64,000 bases of DNA from Pseudomonadota bacterium. Lineage in GTDB: Bacteria > Pseudomonadota > Gammaproteobacteria > Burkholderiales > Rhodocyclaceae. The DNA lies in NCBI GenBank assembly GCA_026399515.1, contig JAPLQT010000075.1:1-64000 (forward strand). Reading direction: 5' to 3'. Below the pieces are notes generated by a model. That model was given only the letters and a program-made list of their open reading frames with translations. It did no database searches and had not been told where the DNA came from. Both the position numbers and the translations under genes were made by a program. Positions 51,926-62,048 of the stretch are shown here, piece after piece; the first letter of the stretch is position 1, and each line of letters opens with the position of its first letter.

Positions 51926-53011
51926 ATGAGCAAAATTGCACTGATAACAGGCATCACCGGACAGGACGGCGCCTACCTCGCCGAGTTGTTGCTGGCCAAA
52001 GGTTACACCGTCCATGGCATCAAGCGGCGCAGCTCGCTGTTCAACACAGATCGCATCGATCACCTCTACGAGGATCCTCATGTCAACGATCGACGCTTCG
52101 TACTGCACCACGGCGACATGACGGATTCGAGCAGCCTGATCCGCATCATCCAGCAGGTCCAGCCCGACGAAATCTACAATCTTGCCGCGCAGAGCCATGT
52201 GGCGGTGTCCTTCGAGGAACCCGAGTATACGGCCGAGTCGGACGCGCTCGGTCCCCTGCGCGTGCTCGAGGCGATCCGCATACTCGGCCTGGAGAAGAAG
52301 ACGCGCTTCTATCAGGCGTCGACCTCGGAACTGTACGGCCTGGTGCAGGAAATCCCGCAGAAGGAAACCACCCCTTTCTATCCCCGTTCTCCCTACGCCG
52401 TCGCCAAGCTGTACGCCTACTGGATTACCGTCAACTATCGCGAGGCCTACGGCATATATGCCTGCAATGGCATCCTGTTCAATCACGAATCCCCCGTGCG
52501 CGGCGAAACCTTCGTCACCCGCAAGATCACCCGCGCCCTGGCCCGCATCAAGCTTGAGTTGCAGGATTGCATATTCCTCGGCAATCTCAATGCGAAAAGG
52601 GACTGGGGCCACGCCAAGGATTATGTGGAAATGCAATGGCTGATGCTGCAACAGGAAAAACCGGAAGACTATGTGATCGCCACCGGCGTGCAATACAGCG
52701 TGCGCGAGTTCGTCGAAGCGGCCGCCCGGGAAATCGGCATCAATGTGCGCTGGGATGGCCAGGGCGTGGATGAAAAGGGCTACGACGACAACGGCAAGTG
52801 CATCGTGGCCGTCGATCCGCGTTACTTCCGTCCCACCGAGGTGGAAACCTTGCTGGGCGACGCCAGCAAAGCCAGGACCCAATTGGGTTGGACGCCGAAG
52901 ATTTCCTTCCACGAACTGGTTTCGGAAATGGTGCGCGAAGATCTCAAGGCGGCCGAGCGGGACGAGCTCGTCAAGCGACACGGCTATTCGGCCTACAATT
53001 TCCATGAATGA
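51926..53011 (+). CDS. gmd: GDP-mannose 4,6-dehydratase
   Basis: 361 residues. Rossmann motif [20 protein letters not shown], substrate/NADP contacts [13 protein letters not shown] and the catalytic YxxxK ([12 protein letters not shown]) with STSELYG. It converts GDP-mannose to GDP-4-keto-6-deoxymannose. Overlaps fcl by 8 bp. Confidence 0.97.
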   Translation: MSKIALITGITGQDGAYLAELLLAKGYTVHGIKRRSSLFNTDRIDHLYEDPHVNDRRFVLHHGDMTDSSSLIRIIQQVQPDEIYNLAAQSHVAVSFEEPEYTAESDALGPLRVLEAIRILGLEKKTRFYQASTSELYGLVQEIPQKETTPFYPRSPYAVAKLYAYWITVNYREAYGIYACNGILFNHESPVRGETFVTRKITRALARIKLELQDCIFLGNLNAKRDWGHAKDYVEMQWLMLQQEKPEDYVIATGVQYSVREFVEAAAREIGINVRWDGQGVDEKGYDDNGKCIVAVDPRYFRPTEVETLLGDASKARTQLGWTPKISFHELVSEMVREDLKAAERDELVKRHGYSAYNFHE

Positions 53012-53972
53012 AGGGATGGGGCCGGGCAGCCGCATTTACGTTGCCGGGCATCGCGGGCTGGTCGGATCGGCGCTGCTGCGTGGGCTTGAGAAGGGTGGAT
53101 ACCGCAACATCATCGTCCGCACTCACGCTGAACTGGAACTCACCGATCAAAGTGCGGTCCGTGAATTCTTCGACCGGGAACGTCCCGACTATGTTTTCCT
53201 GGCAGCAGCCAAAGTCGGCGGGATTCATGCCAACAACACTTACCCTGCTGAATTCATATACTCGAATCTGGCGATCCAGACCAATATCATTCATGAAGCC
53301 TGGCGCCACGATGTCAAGCGCTTGTTGTTTCTGGGATCGTCATGCATTTATCCGAAGCAATGTCCGCAGCCCATCAGGGAAGAATATCTGTTGACCGGTC
53401 CGCTGGAAGAAACCAACCGGCCCTACGCCTTGGCCAAGATTGCCGGTGTCGAGATGTGCTGGAGCTATAACCGCCAATATGGAACCCGCTTTCTGGCGGC
53501 GATGCCGACCAATCTTTACGGGCCGGGAGATAACTACGATCTAAACAACTCCCATGTGCTGCCGGCATTGATCCGCAAAGTGCATGAGGCGAAGCTTGGG
53601 CAGGATGCGGAGGTGTCCATCTGGGGTAGCGGCACGCCCCGCCGCGAATTCCTTTACAGCGATGACATGGCGGATGCCTGCCTGCATTTGATGAACCTGG
53701 ATGACGTGCTGTTCAGCAAAGTCCTGGGTGCGGATGCTCCTCCTCTGGTGAACATCGGTTGCGGCGAAGATCTCAGCATTCTTGAATTGGCCGGGCTGGT
53801 CAAGGAGGCGGTGGGCTACTCCGGCAGGTTTGTACTGGACCCCGGCAAGCCCGACGGCACCTTGAGGAAGCTCCTGGATGTGAGCCGCTTGAATGCGCTC
53901 GGGTGGAAGGCGCATACCACCCTCAGGGAAGGAATACGCCTCGCGTATGCCGACTATCTAGGAACGCAATGA
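53004..53972 (+). CDS. fcl: GDP-L-fucose synthase
   Basis: 322 residues from ATG 53004; ATG 53016 is possible. SDR-type epimerase/reductase: [58 protein letters not shown] and catalytic [11 protein letters not shown]. Converts the Gmd product to GDP-L-fucose. The gmd-fcl pair implies fucose in the surface glycan. Confidence 0.96.
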   Translation: MNEGMGPGSRIYVAGHRGLVGSALLRGLEKGGYRNIIVRTHAELELTDQSAVREFFDRERPDYVFLAAAKVGGIHANNTYPAEFIYSNLAIQTNIIHEAWRHDVKRLLFLGSSCIYPKQCPQPIREEYLLTGPLEETNRPYALAKIAGVEMCWSYNRQYGTRFLAAMPTNLYGPGDNYDLNNSHVLPALIRKVHEAKLGQDAEVSIWGSGTPRREFLYSDDMADACLHLMNLDDVLFSKVLGADAPPLVNIGCGEDLSILELAGLVKEAVGYSGRFVLDPGKPDGTLRKLLDVSRLNALGWKAHTTLREGIRLAYADYLGTQ

Positions 53973-54039
53973 TGGCCGTACCCGTTCCGGTGGCGCATCG
54001 GGCGGTTCCCGCTATGGCAAAGCCGCGCAGCCGCCAATT

Positions 54040-55389
54040 GTGAATGTCTCCTGGGTAAAATACCTCCCCGGATTTCTTGGCGACAGGCTTAAGAATCGGC
54101 CGTTGTTGCAAGCCATTCTCGGCAACAGCGGCTGGCTGTTCCTGGATAAGCTGGTGCGCCTCGGAATCGGCCTGGTCGTGGGCGTCTGGCTGGCGCGCTA
54201 CCTTGGGCCGGAACGTTTCGGCCAGTTCAGTTTCGCGATTGCCTTCGTGGCCCTGTTCAGCCCGATCGCAATCCTGGGGCTCGATGGCGTGGTCGTGCGG
54301 GAACTGGTGCGCCATCCTGATCTGCAGCAGGAAATTCTCGGGTCGGCTTTCGCGCTCAAGCTGGCGGGTGGATTCTCGGCCTTTGTCCTGGCACTGACGG
54401 CGATCCTGGCCATGCATTCCCGAGATGAGACCAGCCGGTGGTTGGTCGGCATAATCGCGGCAGGCATGATTTTCCAGGCGTTCGACGTCGCCGACCTGTG
54501 GTTTCAATCCAGGGTGCAGTCCAAGTTTTCGGTACTGGCAAAGAACGGTGCATTTTTGGCTTTGACGATTGCCAAGGTCTGGCTCATTTTGTCCCAGGCG
54601 GAGGTGATGGCATTTGCCTGGGTGTCGACGGCGGAACTCGCCTTGGGCGCCTTCGGACTAGTCATCGCCTTCAGGTCGGAAGGAAATCGCTGGCTGGAAT
54701 TGCATCCGACCTGGGCGGTAACCCGCGGCTTGGTGCGGGAGAGTTGGCCGTTGCTCCTGTCCAGCCTGGGCGCCATGCTGTATATGCGGGTCGATCAGGT
54801 GATGCTGGCGGAAATGGTGGGCGAACATGAGGTCGGTCTCTATTCGGCCGCGGTTCGCTTGTCCGAAGTGTGGTATTTGATGCCGCAGGTGATCGTCTTG
54901 TCTGTCATGCCGTTTCTGACCGAGGCGCGCGGCCGGTCAGAGGCGGTCTATTACCAGCGCTTGCAGCAATTGTTCACGTTATTGATCAGGGTTTCCGTCC
55001 TGGTGGCGATCCCCATGTCCCTGTTCGCAACTCCCTTGGCAAGCCTGATATTTGGCTCTGCATACGCGGCATCGGGCAGCATTCTCGCAATCCATATCTG
55101 GTCCGTGGTTTTTGTATTCATGGGCGCGGGGACCACCCCCTGGATCATCAACGAGCGACTGGCCAAGCTCGCTTTGTATCAAACCACCCTGGGAGCCGTG
55201 CTGAACATCGCTCTCAACTTATATCTGATTCCCTCGCATGGCGCCATCGGCGCGGCAATCGCGACGGTAGGCGCTCAGGGAGTTTCAATCTGGCTCGCCA
55301 ACTATTTGTTGATCGACGGCAGAAGGCTTTTCTGGCTGCAAACAAATGCGATGCTGCTTGGAATTCGAATCAAATCCCCACTCCCTTAA
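54040..55389 (+). CDS. Wzx-type oligosaccharide flippase
   Basis: 449 residues from GTG 54040. About twelve hydrophobic segments; N-terminal LLQAILGNSGWLFLDKLVRL and RYLGPERFGQFSFAIAFVAL are typical of the polysaccharide_synt family. Probable flippase moving undecaprenyl-linked repeat units across the inner membrane. Confidence 0.9.
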   Translation: MNVSWVKYLPGFLGDRLKNRPLLQAILGNSGWLFLDKLVRLGIGLVVGVWLARYLGPERFGQFSFAIAFVALFSPIAILGLDGVVVRELVRHPDLQQEILGSAFALKLAGGFSAFVLALTAILAMHSRDETSRWLVGIIAAGMIFQAFDVADLWFQSRVQSKFSVLAKNGAFLALTIAKVWLILSQAEVMAFAWVSTAELALGAFGLVIAFRSEGNRWLELHPTWAVTRGLVRESWPLLLSSLGAMLYMRVDQVMLAEMVGEHEVGLYSAAVRLSEVWYLMPQVIVLSVMPFLTEARGRSEAVYYQRLQQLFTLLIRVSVLVAIPMSLFATPLASLIFGSAYAASGSILAIHIWSVVFVFMGAGTTPWIINERLAKLALYQTTLGAVLNIALNLYLIPSHGAIGAAIATVGAQGVSIWLANYLLIDGRRLFWLQTNAMLLGIRIKSPLP

Positions 55390-55407
55390 TGTCGTAGCGA
55401 TTTCCTG

Positions 55408-56193
55408 ATGAAACCCTGTGCGATTTGTGATACGACCATGGACCCGGTCTTTTCGGCCACGCTGCTGCACAAGCATGAGGTCAGTTACTATCGCTGCGCC
55501 AAGTGCGGCCTGCTGCAAACAGAAGATCCCTACTGGCTGGACGAGGCGTATGGAGATCCCATCGCAGTCAGCGACACCGGTCTGATCCAGCGCAATTTCA
55601 GCATCGCGGCAAAGCTTTCGGCCGTGCTCTATTTCTGCCTGGAGCCGAAAGGAGCTTATCTCGATGTGGCGGGCGGATATGGGATGCTGGTTCGCCTGAT
55701 GCGGGATATCGGTTTCGATTTCTATTGGAGCGACAAACACTGCGAGAATATCCTGGCCCGCGGCTTTGGTTCCAGCGAAGCCGGCAGGCAGTTTTCTGCA
55801 CTGACCGCGTTCGAGGTATTGGAACATGTCCAGGATCCCGTCGGCTTTGTATCCGGTCTGCTGAAAGAACATGGCGTGCGTACCCTGCTCTTCTCGACGC
55901 AAACCTATGGCGGCGATATACCGACCAAGGATTGGTGGTATTACGCGTTCGAGACCGGCCAGCACATTTCCTTCTACCAAGCCCGCACCCTGGCGGCGCT
56001 CGCCGAACGCCTCGACCTGCGCTTCATGTCCGCCAATGGAATGCATATTCTTACCGACAGGCCGGCGGAGTTCGCCCATCTGAAACGGCTCACCGGGAAA
56101 CTGGCATACCCGGCAACTGTCTATATTCGGCGCATGCTCGGATCGAAAACCATGTCCGACCACACCGATCTGCTGCGTGTGGCGGAGCGCTGA
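55408..56193 (+). CDS. Class I SAM-dependent methyltransferase
   Basis: 261 residues. An N-terminal zinc ribbon (CAICDTTMDPVF, then YYRCAKCGLLQ) precedes a methyltransferase core with AYLDVAGGYGMLVRLMRDIG (motif I) and FEVLEHVQDPVGFV. This C-methyltransferase-like architecture is seen in sugar-modifying enzymes of polysaccharide loci. Motif I reads DVAGGYG rather than the usual DIGcGxG. Likely methylates a sugar. Confidence 0.85.
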   Translation: MKPCAICDTTMDPVFSATLLHKHEVSYYRCAKCGLLQTEDPYWLDEAYGDPIAVSDTGLIQRNFSIAAKLSAVLYFCLEPKGAYLDVAGGYGMLVRLMRDIGFDFYWSDKHCENILARGFGSSEAGRQFSALTAFEVLEHVQDPVGFVSGLLKEHGVRTLLFSTQTYGGDIPTKDWWYYAFETGQHISFYQARTLAALAERLDLRFMSANGMHILTDRPAEFAHLKRLTGKLAYPATVYIRRMLGSKTMSDHTDLLRVAER

Positions 56194-56198
56194 CCCGT

Positions 56199-57305
56199 AT
56201 GCGCATCGCCTACGACCACCAGATATTCGGATGGCAGCAGTACGGCGGGATATCGCGTTATTTCTATGAGCTCGCCAGGGAAATGGCAAGCACCTGCCGA
56301 CAGGAGACTGGAATAATCGCGCCGTTCTACGTCAATCGCTATCTGGCCAATGCGCCTGTCGAGCTCCGGATTACCGGAATAGCGAGTCCCTACTTGCCGA
56401 AGTCGGGGCGTTTCTATCGCATGGTGAATGCAGTGATTGCAGCGCCATTGTTGAGACGCTTTCGACCGGATATCGTCCACGAGACCTACTATGCAAACTC
56501 GGGAGTGGCACCGCGCGGCGCCAAAGTCGTGCTGACGGTGTTCGACATGATCCACGAGCGCTTCAAGGAAAGCATTTCCGCCTTCGACCCGGTCAGCCGC
56601 GAAAAGATTCAGGCGGTCAAGCGCGCGGACCATGTGATCTGCATTTCCGAACAGACAAGAAGCGATCTGCTCGAAATGATCGATATCGATCCGGCCAGGA
56701 CATCGGTGGTATATCTCGGATTTTCCCTGACCGATACGGCTGCGGGCCAACACCATAAGATCGCGACGCCGCGCCCATTCCTACTGTATGTCGGCAAACG
56801 CGGGGGATACAAGAATTTCGAGGGCTTGCTGAAGGCTTATGCCGCATCACCCCGGCTGAGGGCGGAAGTCGACCTGGTGTGTTTTGGCGGCGGTGGCTGG
56901 ACTTCCGCCGAGCGTGACTTGATGCAGCATCTACGCATACCCGCAGACCGGGTCACGCAGGTTTCCGGTGACGACGCGGTTCTTCAAGCTTATTATCGAG
57001 CCGCGCGGGCATTTGTTTTCCCTTCGCTTTACGAAGGCTTCGGCCTGCCCCCGTTGGAAGCGATGAGTTTCGACTGCCCGGTGATTTGCAGCGGCGTCAG
57101 TTCGATTCCCGAGGTCGTCGGAGATGCAGCGGCAACATTCGATCCATATGATGCCGAGGCCATGCGCGGTGCCATCGAGAGGGTCGTTGGCGATGACGAA
57201 TTTCGTCGGTCGCTGATCCTGCGCGGACGCGGACGCATCGAAATTTTTTCCTGGGCGCGCTGCGCGCAGGAAACACTGGATGTCTATAGAAAGGTTCTGG
57301 GATGA
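56199..57305 (+). CDS. Glycosyltransferase family 4
   Basis: 368 residues from ATG 56199 (MRIAYDHQIFGWQQYGGISR). GT4 features: FLLYVGKRGGYKNFEGLLKA, VFPSLYEGFGLPPLEAMSFD and CPVICSGVSSIPEVVGDAA. Overlaps the next gene by 4 bp (ATGA). Probably a mannosyl- or deoxyhexosyltransferase. Confidence 0.92.
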   Translation: MRIAYDHQIFGWQQYGGISRYFYELAREMASTCRQETGIIAPFYVNRYLANAPVELRITGIASPYLPKSGRFYRMVNAVIAAPLLRRFRPDIVHETYYANSGVAPRGAKVVLTVFDMIHERFKESISAFDPVSREKIQAVKRADHVICISEQTRSDLLEMIDIDPARTSVVYLGFSLTDTAAGQHHKIATPRPFLLYVGKRGGYKNFEGLLKAYAASPRLRAEVDLVCFGGGGWTSAERDLMQHLRIPADRVTQVSGDDAVLQAYYRAARAFVFPSLYEGFGLPPLEAMSFDCPVICSGVSSIPEVVGDAAATFDPYDAEAMRGAIERVVGDDEFRRSLILRGRGRIEIFSWARCAQETLDVYRKVLG

Positions 57306-58261
57306 GAGCTTTGATTTGTGGAATCGGCGGACAAGATGGCGGCTATCTTGCTCGACTCCTGCTTGAGAAGGGCTACGAGGTGATCGGCACTTCGCGTGAC
57401 GCCATGGTGGCGTCTTTCGGGATATTGGAGCGGCTTGGCGTTCGTGATCGCGTGAAGATCGTGTCCATGGCGATCAACGATTTCCGCAGCGTCCTGGGCA
57501 CCCTGGATCGCCAGGAGCCCGACGAGATCTATAACCTCGCGGGACAGACATCCGTCGGTCTCTCGTTCGAACAGCCCGTCGAAGCCATGGACAGTATCGC
57601 CGGCGGAACGCTGAGCATGCTCGAAGCCGTTCGTTTCATCAACCGGCCGATGCGTTTTTATAATGCCGGATCCAGCGAATGTTTTGGCGATACCGGCGAT
57701 CAGGCGGCGACCGAGGAAACGCCTTTCAGGCCGCGCAGTCCGTATGCCGTGGCTAAGGCCTCGGCGCACTGGCTGGTACGCAATTACCGCGAGGCCTATG
57801 GTCTTTTCGCCTGTACCGGGATACTTTTCAATCATGAATCACCGATGCGCCCGGAACGCTTCGTGACCCAGAAAATCGTCAGCGCGGCTTCCCGGATCGC
57901 CGGCGGCAGCGATGAGAGATTGCGCCTCGGCAATATTCATATCCAGCGGGACTGGGGCTGGGCGCCGGACTATGTCGAGGCCATGTGGCGCATGGTGCGC
58001 CAGGAGGCGCCGGACGACTATGTGATCGCGACCGGGCGCACCGTATCTCTGGAGTATTTCATTGCCAAGGCATTCGAAAACTTCTCCCTGGACTGGAAAG
58101 ATCATGTCGAAATCGACAGGAGCCTGTTTCGTCCCACGGATATCCTCATCAACCGTGCGGATCCGGCCAAGGCCGGAAATCGCCTGGGCTGGAGTCACAC
58201 GACGGATATCGACAAAGTGGTCAAGCAAATGTGTAACGCCGTCGGTCCGCGACAGGATTGA
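57302..58261 (+). CDS. Second GDP-mannose 4,6-dehydratase-like SDR
   Basis: 319 residues, homologous to but diverged from the gmd product: CGIGGQDGGYLARLLLEKGY, YNLAGQTSVGLSFEQPVEAM, SECFG and SPYAVAKASAHWL with catalytic Tyr/Lys. Motifs fit GMD or RmlB-like dehydratases. Having two such genes suggests a second GDP-6-deoxyhexose (for example rhamnose or perosamine precursor) besides fucose. Could also be a GDP-4-keto-6-deoxymannose reductase. Confidence 0.85.
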   Translation: MRALICGIGGQDGGYLARLLLEKGYEVIGTSRDAMVASFGILERLGVRDRVKIVSMAINDFRSVLGTLDRQEPDEIYNLAGQTSVGLSFEQPVEAMDSIAGGTLSMLEAVRFINRPMRFYNAGSSECFGDTGDQAATEETPFRPRSPYAVAKASAHWLVRNYREAYGLFACTGILFNHESPMRPERFVTQKIVSAASRIAGGSDERLRLGNIHIQRDWGWAPDYVEAMWRMVRQEAPDDYVIATGRTVSLEYFIAKAFENFSLDWKDHVEIDRSLFRPTDILINRADPAKAGNRLGWSHTTDIDKVVKQMCNAVGPRQD

Positions 58262-58304
58262 CGCCTGTTAAATCCGGGGACCGCTGTCCCTCAGCAGTTT
58301 GAAT

Positions 58305-58320
58305 TTGGAGCACTACTATC
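58305..58320 (+). promoter_or_regulatory. Ribosome-binding site pointing to an ATC start codon
   Basis: TTGGAG at 58305-58310 with a 7-nt spacer places translation start at 58318, where the codon is ATC. In-frame upstream is only ATT TGG AGC ACT ACT after a TGA at 58300-58302; no ATG, GTG or TTG is available. Confidence 0.55.
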
Positions 58321-59076
58321 AAGATATCCATCGTCACCGCTTGTTACAACAGCGCATCGACCATCGAGGACACACTGGCGTCGGTGGCGGAGCAGACTCA
58401 TCCTGAAATCGAGCACATCATCGTCGATGGATGCTCGACGGACAGGACGATGGAAATCGTCAATCGCCATCGGGACAGGCTGGCGAAAGTGGTGTCGGCG
58501 CCGGATAGCGGCATCTACGATGCCATGAACAAGGGCATTGCGCTTGCATCCGGAGATGTCATCGGTTTCTTGAATTCTGACGATGTTTTTGCCAGCGCTG
58601 TCGAGCTGGAATTCGTCGCCAAGGCCTTTGAAGATCCGGCTATCGAGGCTTGCTACGCCGATCTGGTGTATGTGGCCAAACATGATCCGGGCAAGGTGGT
58701 TCGCTACTGGAAATCCAACGCGTATCGATACGGTCAGTTCAGGACAGGCTGGATGCCTGCGCACCCGACGTTTTACGTACGCCGGGCGATATATGTGAGG
58801 TTTGGCGGATTCGACCTGCAGTTTCGACTACAGGCCGATTTCGAACTGGCCATGAGGCTGCTCGAAGTGCATCGCATCAGGTCCATATATATTCCGCGGG
58901 TTCTGGTGAAAATGCGCGTTGGTGGCGCAACCAACAACAGCCTGGCGAATATCCTGAAAGGCAATCTCGAGGCATATCGTGCCTGCCTGAAGAATGGCCT
59001 GCCGGTCACCCCGTTTTTCATGCTCGGAAAAATCTTGTCGCGCATACCCCAGTTCTTCGTGAGGCCGCCGAATTAG
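58318..59076 (+). CDS. Glycosyltransferase family 2 with probable ATC start
   Basis: 252 residues if read from ATC 58318: (M)KISIVTACYNSASTIEDTL is the canonical GT2 first strand. The next usable start, GTG 58384, would delete this strand and begin at MAEQTHPEIEHIIVDG. Nucleotide-binding VDGCSTDRT and the metal site FLNSDDVF are present, as is ADFELAMRLLEVHRI. An ATG-to-ATC change is the simplest explanation, so expression may be low. Confidence 0.82.
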   Translation: MKISIVTACYNSASTIEDTLASVAEQTHPEIEHIIVDGCSTDRTMEIVNRHRDRLAKVVSAPDSGIYDAMNKGIALASGDVIGFLNSDDVFASAVELEFVAKAFEDPAIEACYADLVYVAKHDPGKVVRYWKSNAYRYGQFRTGWMPAHPTFYVRRAIYVRFGGFDLQFRLQADFELAMRLLEVHRIRSIYIPRVLVKMRVGGATNNSLANILKGNLEAYRACLKNGLPVTPFFMLGKILSRIPQFFVRPPN

Positions 59077-59226
59077 CAGGGCGATCCGACTGAAATAGCG
59101 AACGACAATGACTGATGCGCCGAGCTCCTGTAGCCGCTTAAATGATCAGGCAGTACAATGGATTCGGTTGCCGAGAGCCGGGCCGATCGGCCATTCAGAA
59201 ATCATGATTATTGAGACCAGCCAGCC

Positions 59227-61026
59227 GTGATTACCGCGATTATCGTCAATTACAACAGCGGCGCCCTGCTGACGGCGTGCGTGGCCTCCTTATTCAAATC
59301 ATCATGCAAGGTGAATGTCGTCGTCTCCGACAACCACTCGAGCGACGACAGCCTAGCTCGCCTACAGGTTTTCTATGGCGACGACACGCGCCTTACGATC
59401 ATCAGAAACACGGCGAACCTGGGGTTTTCCGCGGGTTGCAACAAGGGCTTGCCCTACGCAAAAGGCGAATACGTGTTATTCATCAATCCCGATTGCGTGG
59501 TCGGAACGAAAACCGTCGTGCGCATGCGCGCGATCATGGAGGCCCATCCGGAAGTCGGCATGGCCGGGTGCCTGATCCGCAATGTCGATGGTTCGGAGCA
59601 GATTGGTTGCCGGCGCTACGTCCCGACACCCTGGCGTTCCTTTGTCCGGGTCTTGCGGCTGGACAGGCTGTTCCCGCGCGACCCGCGTTTTCAAACCTTC
59701 AACCTGGCGGGCACGCCGCTGCCGTCGAATCCCGTGGTCATCGAGGCAATCTCCGGCGCATTCATGTTCGTACGGCGGAAAGCGCTGGAGAAGGTCGGAA
59801 ATCTCGACGAGCACTATTTTCTGCATTGTGAAGACCTCGACTGGTGCATGCGGTTCCGCCAAGCCGGATACACCATCCTGTTCGTTCCCGGCGTCGAGAT
59901 CACCCACCTCAAGGGCGGCAGCCGGGCGCCGCCACTCTTCGTCGAATGGCACAAACACAAGGGAATGACGCGGTTCTATTTGCGTTTTTTTCGCCACCAG
60001 TATCCATCGGCGCTGATGCTCCTGGTCATCACGGCGGTATGGGCCCGCATCGCCCTGATGGCACCCTACCTGCTTATCAAGGGGAACCGGGGTTATCATC
60101 CGGATATGCGTTCGGCCTATTTGCAGTGCGCTGAACTATGGCGAATGACCGGCTCCACGCATGCATCCCGCACCGTCATCGTCAGCGGCGCGAGCAGCCA
60201 GATAGGCTGCTTCCTGCTGCCGCTCCTCGCCCAGGCGGGATTCCGTGTCATCGCCTTGAGCCGTCAAGTCGTCCCGAACTTTGGATTGGATGCCCCGGGC
60301 AATGTCTCCTGGCTCCAAACGGATATTCAGGATACATATTCGCTGGGCGCCCTGCCGTCGGCGCATTATTTGATCCATCTCGCCCCATTGAACATACTGT
60401 CGCCACAAATCGAGGCGTTCTCCACCATAGGCATCCAGCGCATCATCGCATTCAGTTCGTCAAGCAGGCATAGCAAGGCGGAATCACCGATCGCCGCCGA
60501 GCGCGCTTTCGCAAAACGCCTTGACGCCGCCGAACAATCCCTGGCCCGGCTGAGCGAAAAACACGGAATACGTTGGACGGTTTTTCGCCCGACGCTAATT
60601 TATGGCCGGGAAATGGACCGCAACATCACCCTGATCCGGCGGCTGATCAGGGCTGTCGGGGTATTCCCGCTGTTGGGCGACGCATCGGGCCTGCGTCAAC
60701 CGGTGCATGCCGCCGATCTGGCTTCCGCTTGCATGTCGGCGCTTAACAACCCGCTCACTTTCGACAAGGCCTACGATCTCAGCGGCGGCGAAACCTTGAC
60801 CTATCGCGCCATGGTGGCACGCATCTTCGAAAGCCTGAACCACAAGCCCAGATTCGTGACCATCCCCATGGCATTATTCAGCGCCGGCATCGGGGCACTC
60901 GCCGTCATCCCGAGATATCGCGACTTCAATATTGCCATGGCCCAGCGCATGAATGAAGACCTGGTCTACGAGCATGGCGATGCCACCCGCGATTTCGGTT
61001 ATCGGCCGAACAAATTCACTCCATAG
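59227..61026 (+). CDS. Fused GT2 glycosyltransferase and NAD-dependent epimerase/dehydratase
   Basis: 599 residues from GTG 59227. Residues 1-295 are a rhamnosyltransferase-like GT2: AIIVNYNSGALLTACVASLF, VLFINPDCVV (DxD type) and HYFLHCEDLDWCMRF. Residues about 318-599 are a Rossmann SDR: TVIVSGASSQIGCFLLPLLA, then FRPTLIYGREMDRNITLIRR and GDASGLRQPVHAADLASACM. In relatives these are usually separate adjacent genes. The SDR half resembles reductases that finish QuiNAc/FucNAc precursors before the WbpL-type step encoded downstream. Confidence 0.85.
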   Translation: MITAIIVNYNSGALLTACVASLFKSSCKVNVVVSDNHSSDDSLARLQVFYGDDTRLTIIRNTANLGFSAGCNKGLPYAKGEYVLFINPDCVVGTKTVVRMRAIMEAHPEVGMAGCLIRNVDGSEQIGCRRYVPTPWRSFVRVLRLDRLFPRDPRFQTFNLAGTPLPSNPVVIEAISGAFMFVRRKALEKVGNLDEHYFLHCEDLDWCMRFRQAGYTILFVPGVEITHLKGGSRAPPLFVEWHKHKGMTRFYLRFFRHQYPSALMLLVITAVWARIALMAPYLLIKGNRGYHPDMRSAYLQCAELWRMTGSTHASRTVIVSGASSQIGCFLLPLLAQAGFRVIALSRQVVPNFGLDAPGNVSWLQTDIQDTYSLGALPSAHYLIHLAPLNILSPQIEAFSTIGIQRIIAFSSSSRHSKAESPIAAERAFAKRLDAAEQSLARLSEKHGIRWTVFRPTLIYGREMDRNITLIRRLIRAVGVFPLLGDASGLRQPVHAADLASACMSALNNPLTFDKAYDLSGGETLTYRAMVARIFESLNHKPRFVTIPMALFSAGIGALAVIPRYRDFNIAMAQRMNEDLVYEHGDATRDFGYRPNKFTP

Positions 61027-61031
61027 CCCGC

Positions 61032-62048
61032 ATGTCCCTTTTACCGTTACCGCTGCTCCTGCTGGCTTTCGGCCTGTCATTCCTGATATTGACCATCTTC
61101 CTGAAAACCGGCGTTGCCAGGCACCTGGCGATGGACGAACCCAACCAGCGTTCGCTGCACAGCCTTGCGGTCCCCCGCGTCGGCGGTATCGCCATAGTCG
61201 TAGCGGTGCTGAGCGTTTGGGCTCAACTGGCGGAAGTGCCGCAAGTCCTGATTCTGGTGACCGCGGCGCTTGCGGGAATTTCATATCTCGACGACCGGAA
61301 TGGGTTGTCGGTTACCGTTCGCCTGGCATTTCACGGTGCCGCCGCGTTGACCATGGTGCTTTCCGGACTTGCAGGCGGCGGCCAGGGTGCCTGGGTTGCC
61401 GCCGCTCTGGTGGCATCCGTCGTCTGGATGACGAACGCATACAACTTCATGGATGGCGCCGATGGCCTGGCCGGAGGAATGGCGGTATTCGGCTTCTCGG
61501 CCTACGGTTTCGCTTCCTGGGCGGCCCACGCGGAACCCCTCGCCACGATGAGCTTTATCCTGGCGGCGGCGACGGGCGCGTTTCTTTGGTTCAATTTTCC
61601 GCCCGCGAAGGTTTTCATGGGTGACGCCGGATCCATTTCCCTGGGCTTTCTGGCAGCTGTGCTGGGACTTACCGGCTGGGACCTGGGAGCATGGCCGCTA
61701 TGGTTTCCCGTGCTGGTTTTTTCGCCCTTCCTGGCCGACGCCAGCGTGACCCTGCTGCGGCGAATTTTGCGAGGAGAACGTTTCTGGGAAGCGCACCGCG
61801 ATCATTACTACCAACGCCTGATCAGGATGGGATGGACCCACCGCCGCACCGCCCTGGCGGAATATGCGCTGATGGCTGGCGTAGCGGCCAGCGCGGTGGC
61901 GGGCCTGCGCCTCGATCCTGGGGTACAGTTGTTTATCCTCGCCGGATGGGCAATGGCATTTGCGGGCATGATGCTGGCCATCGATATCCATTGGCGGCGC
62001 TTTGTGAACTTCGTAACTTCCACGAACCCCGGGAATCCAAACTTGTGA
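61032..62048 (+). CDS. WecA/WbpL-like undecaprenyl-phosphate glycosyl-1-phosphate transferase
   Basis: 338 residues with about ten membrane helices. Family motifs: DEPNQRSLHSLAVPRVGGIA, ISYLDDRNGL, YNFMDGADGLAGGMAV and VFMGDAGSISLGFLAAVLGL with the HRDHYYQRL loop. Starts lipid-linked repeat-unit synthesis by transferring HexNAc- or FucNAc-1-P. Overlaps the next gene by 4 bp. Confidence 0.93.
   Translation: MSLLPLPLLLLAFGLSFLILTIFLKTGVARHLAMDEPNQRSLHSLAVPRVGGIAIVVAVLSVWAQLAEVPQVLILVTAALAGISYLDDRNGLSVTVRLAFHGAAALTMVLSGLAGGGQGAWVAAALVASVVWMTNAYNFMDGADGLAGGMAVFGFSAYGFASWAAHAEPLATMSFILAAATGAFLWFNFPPAKVFMGDAGSISLGFLAAVLGLTGWDLGAWPLWFPVLVFSPFLADASVTLLRRILRGERFWEAHRDHYYQRLIRMGWTHRRTALAEYALMAGVAASAVAGLRLDPGVQLFILAGWAMAFAGMMLAIDIHWRRFVNFVTSTNPGNPNL

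Noticed and set aside
55503..56198. Upstream extension of the GT4 frame at 56199 over the methyltransferase gene
   Set aside because: The region encodes the methyltransferase in another frame with real motifs; the GT4 signature begins at ATG 56199.
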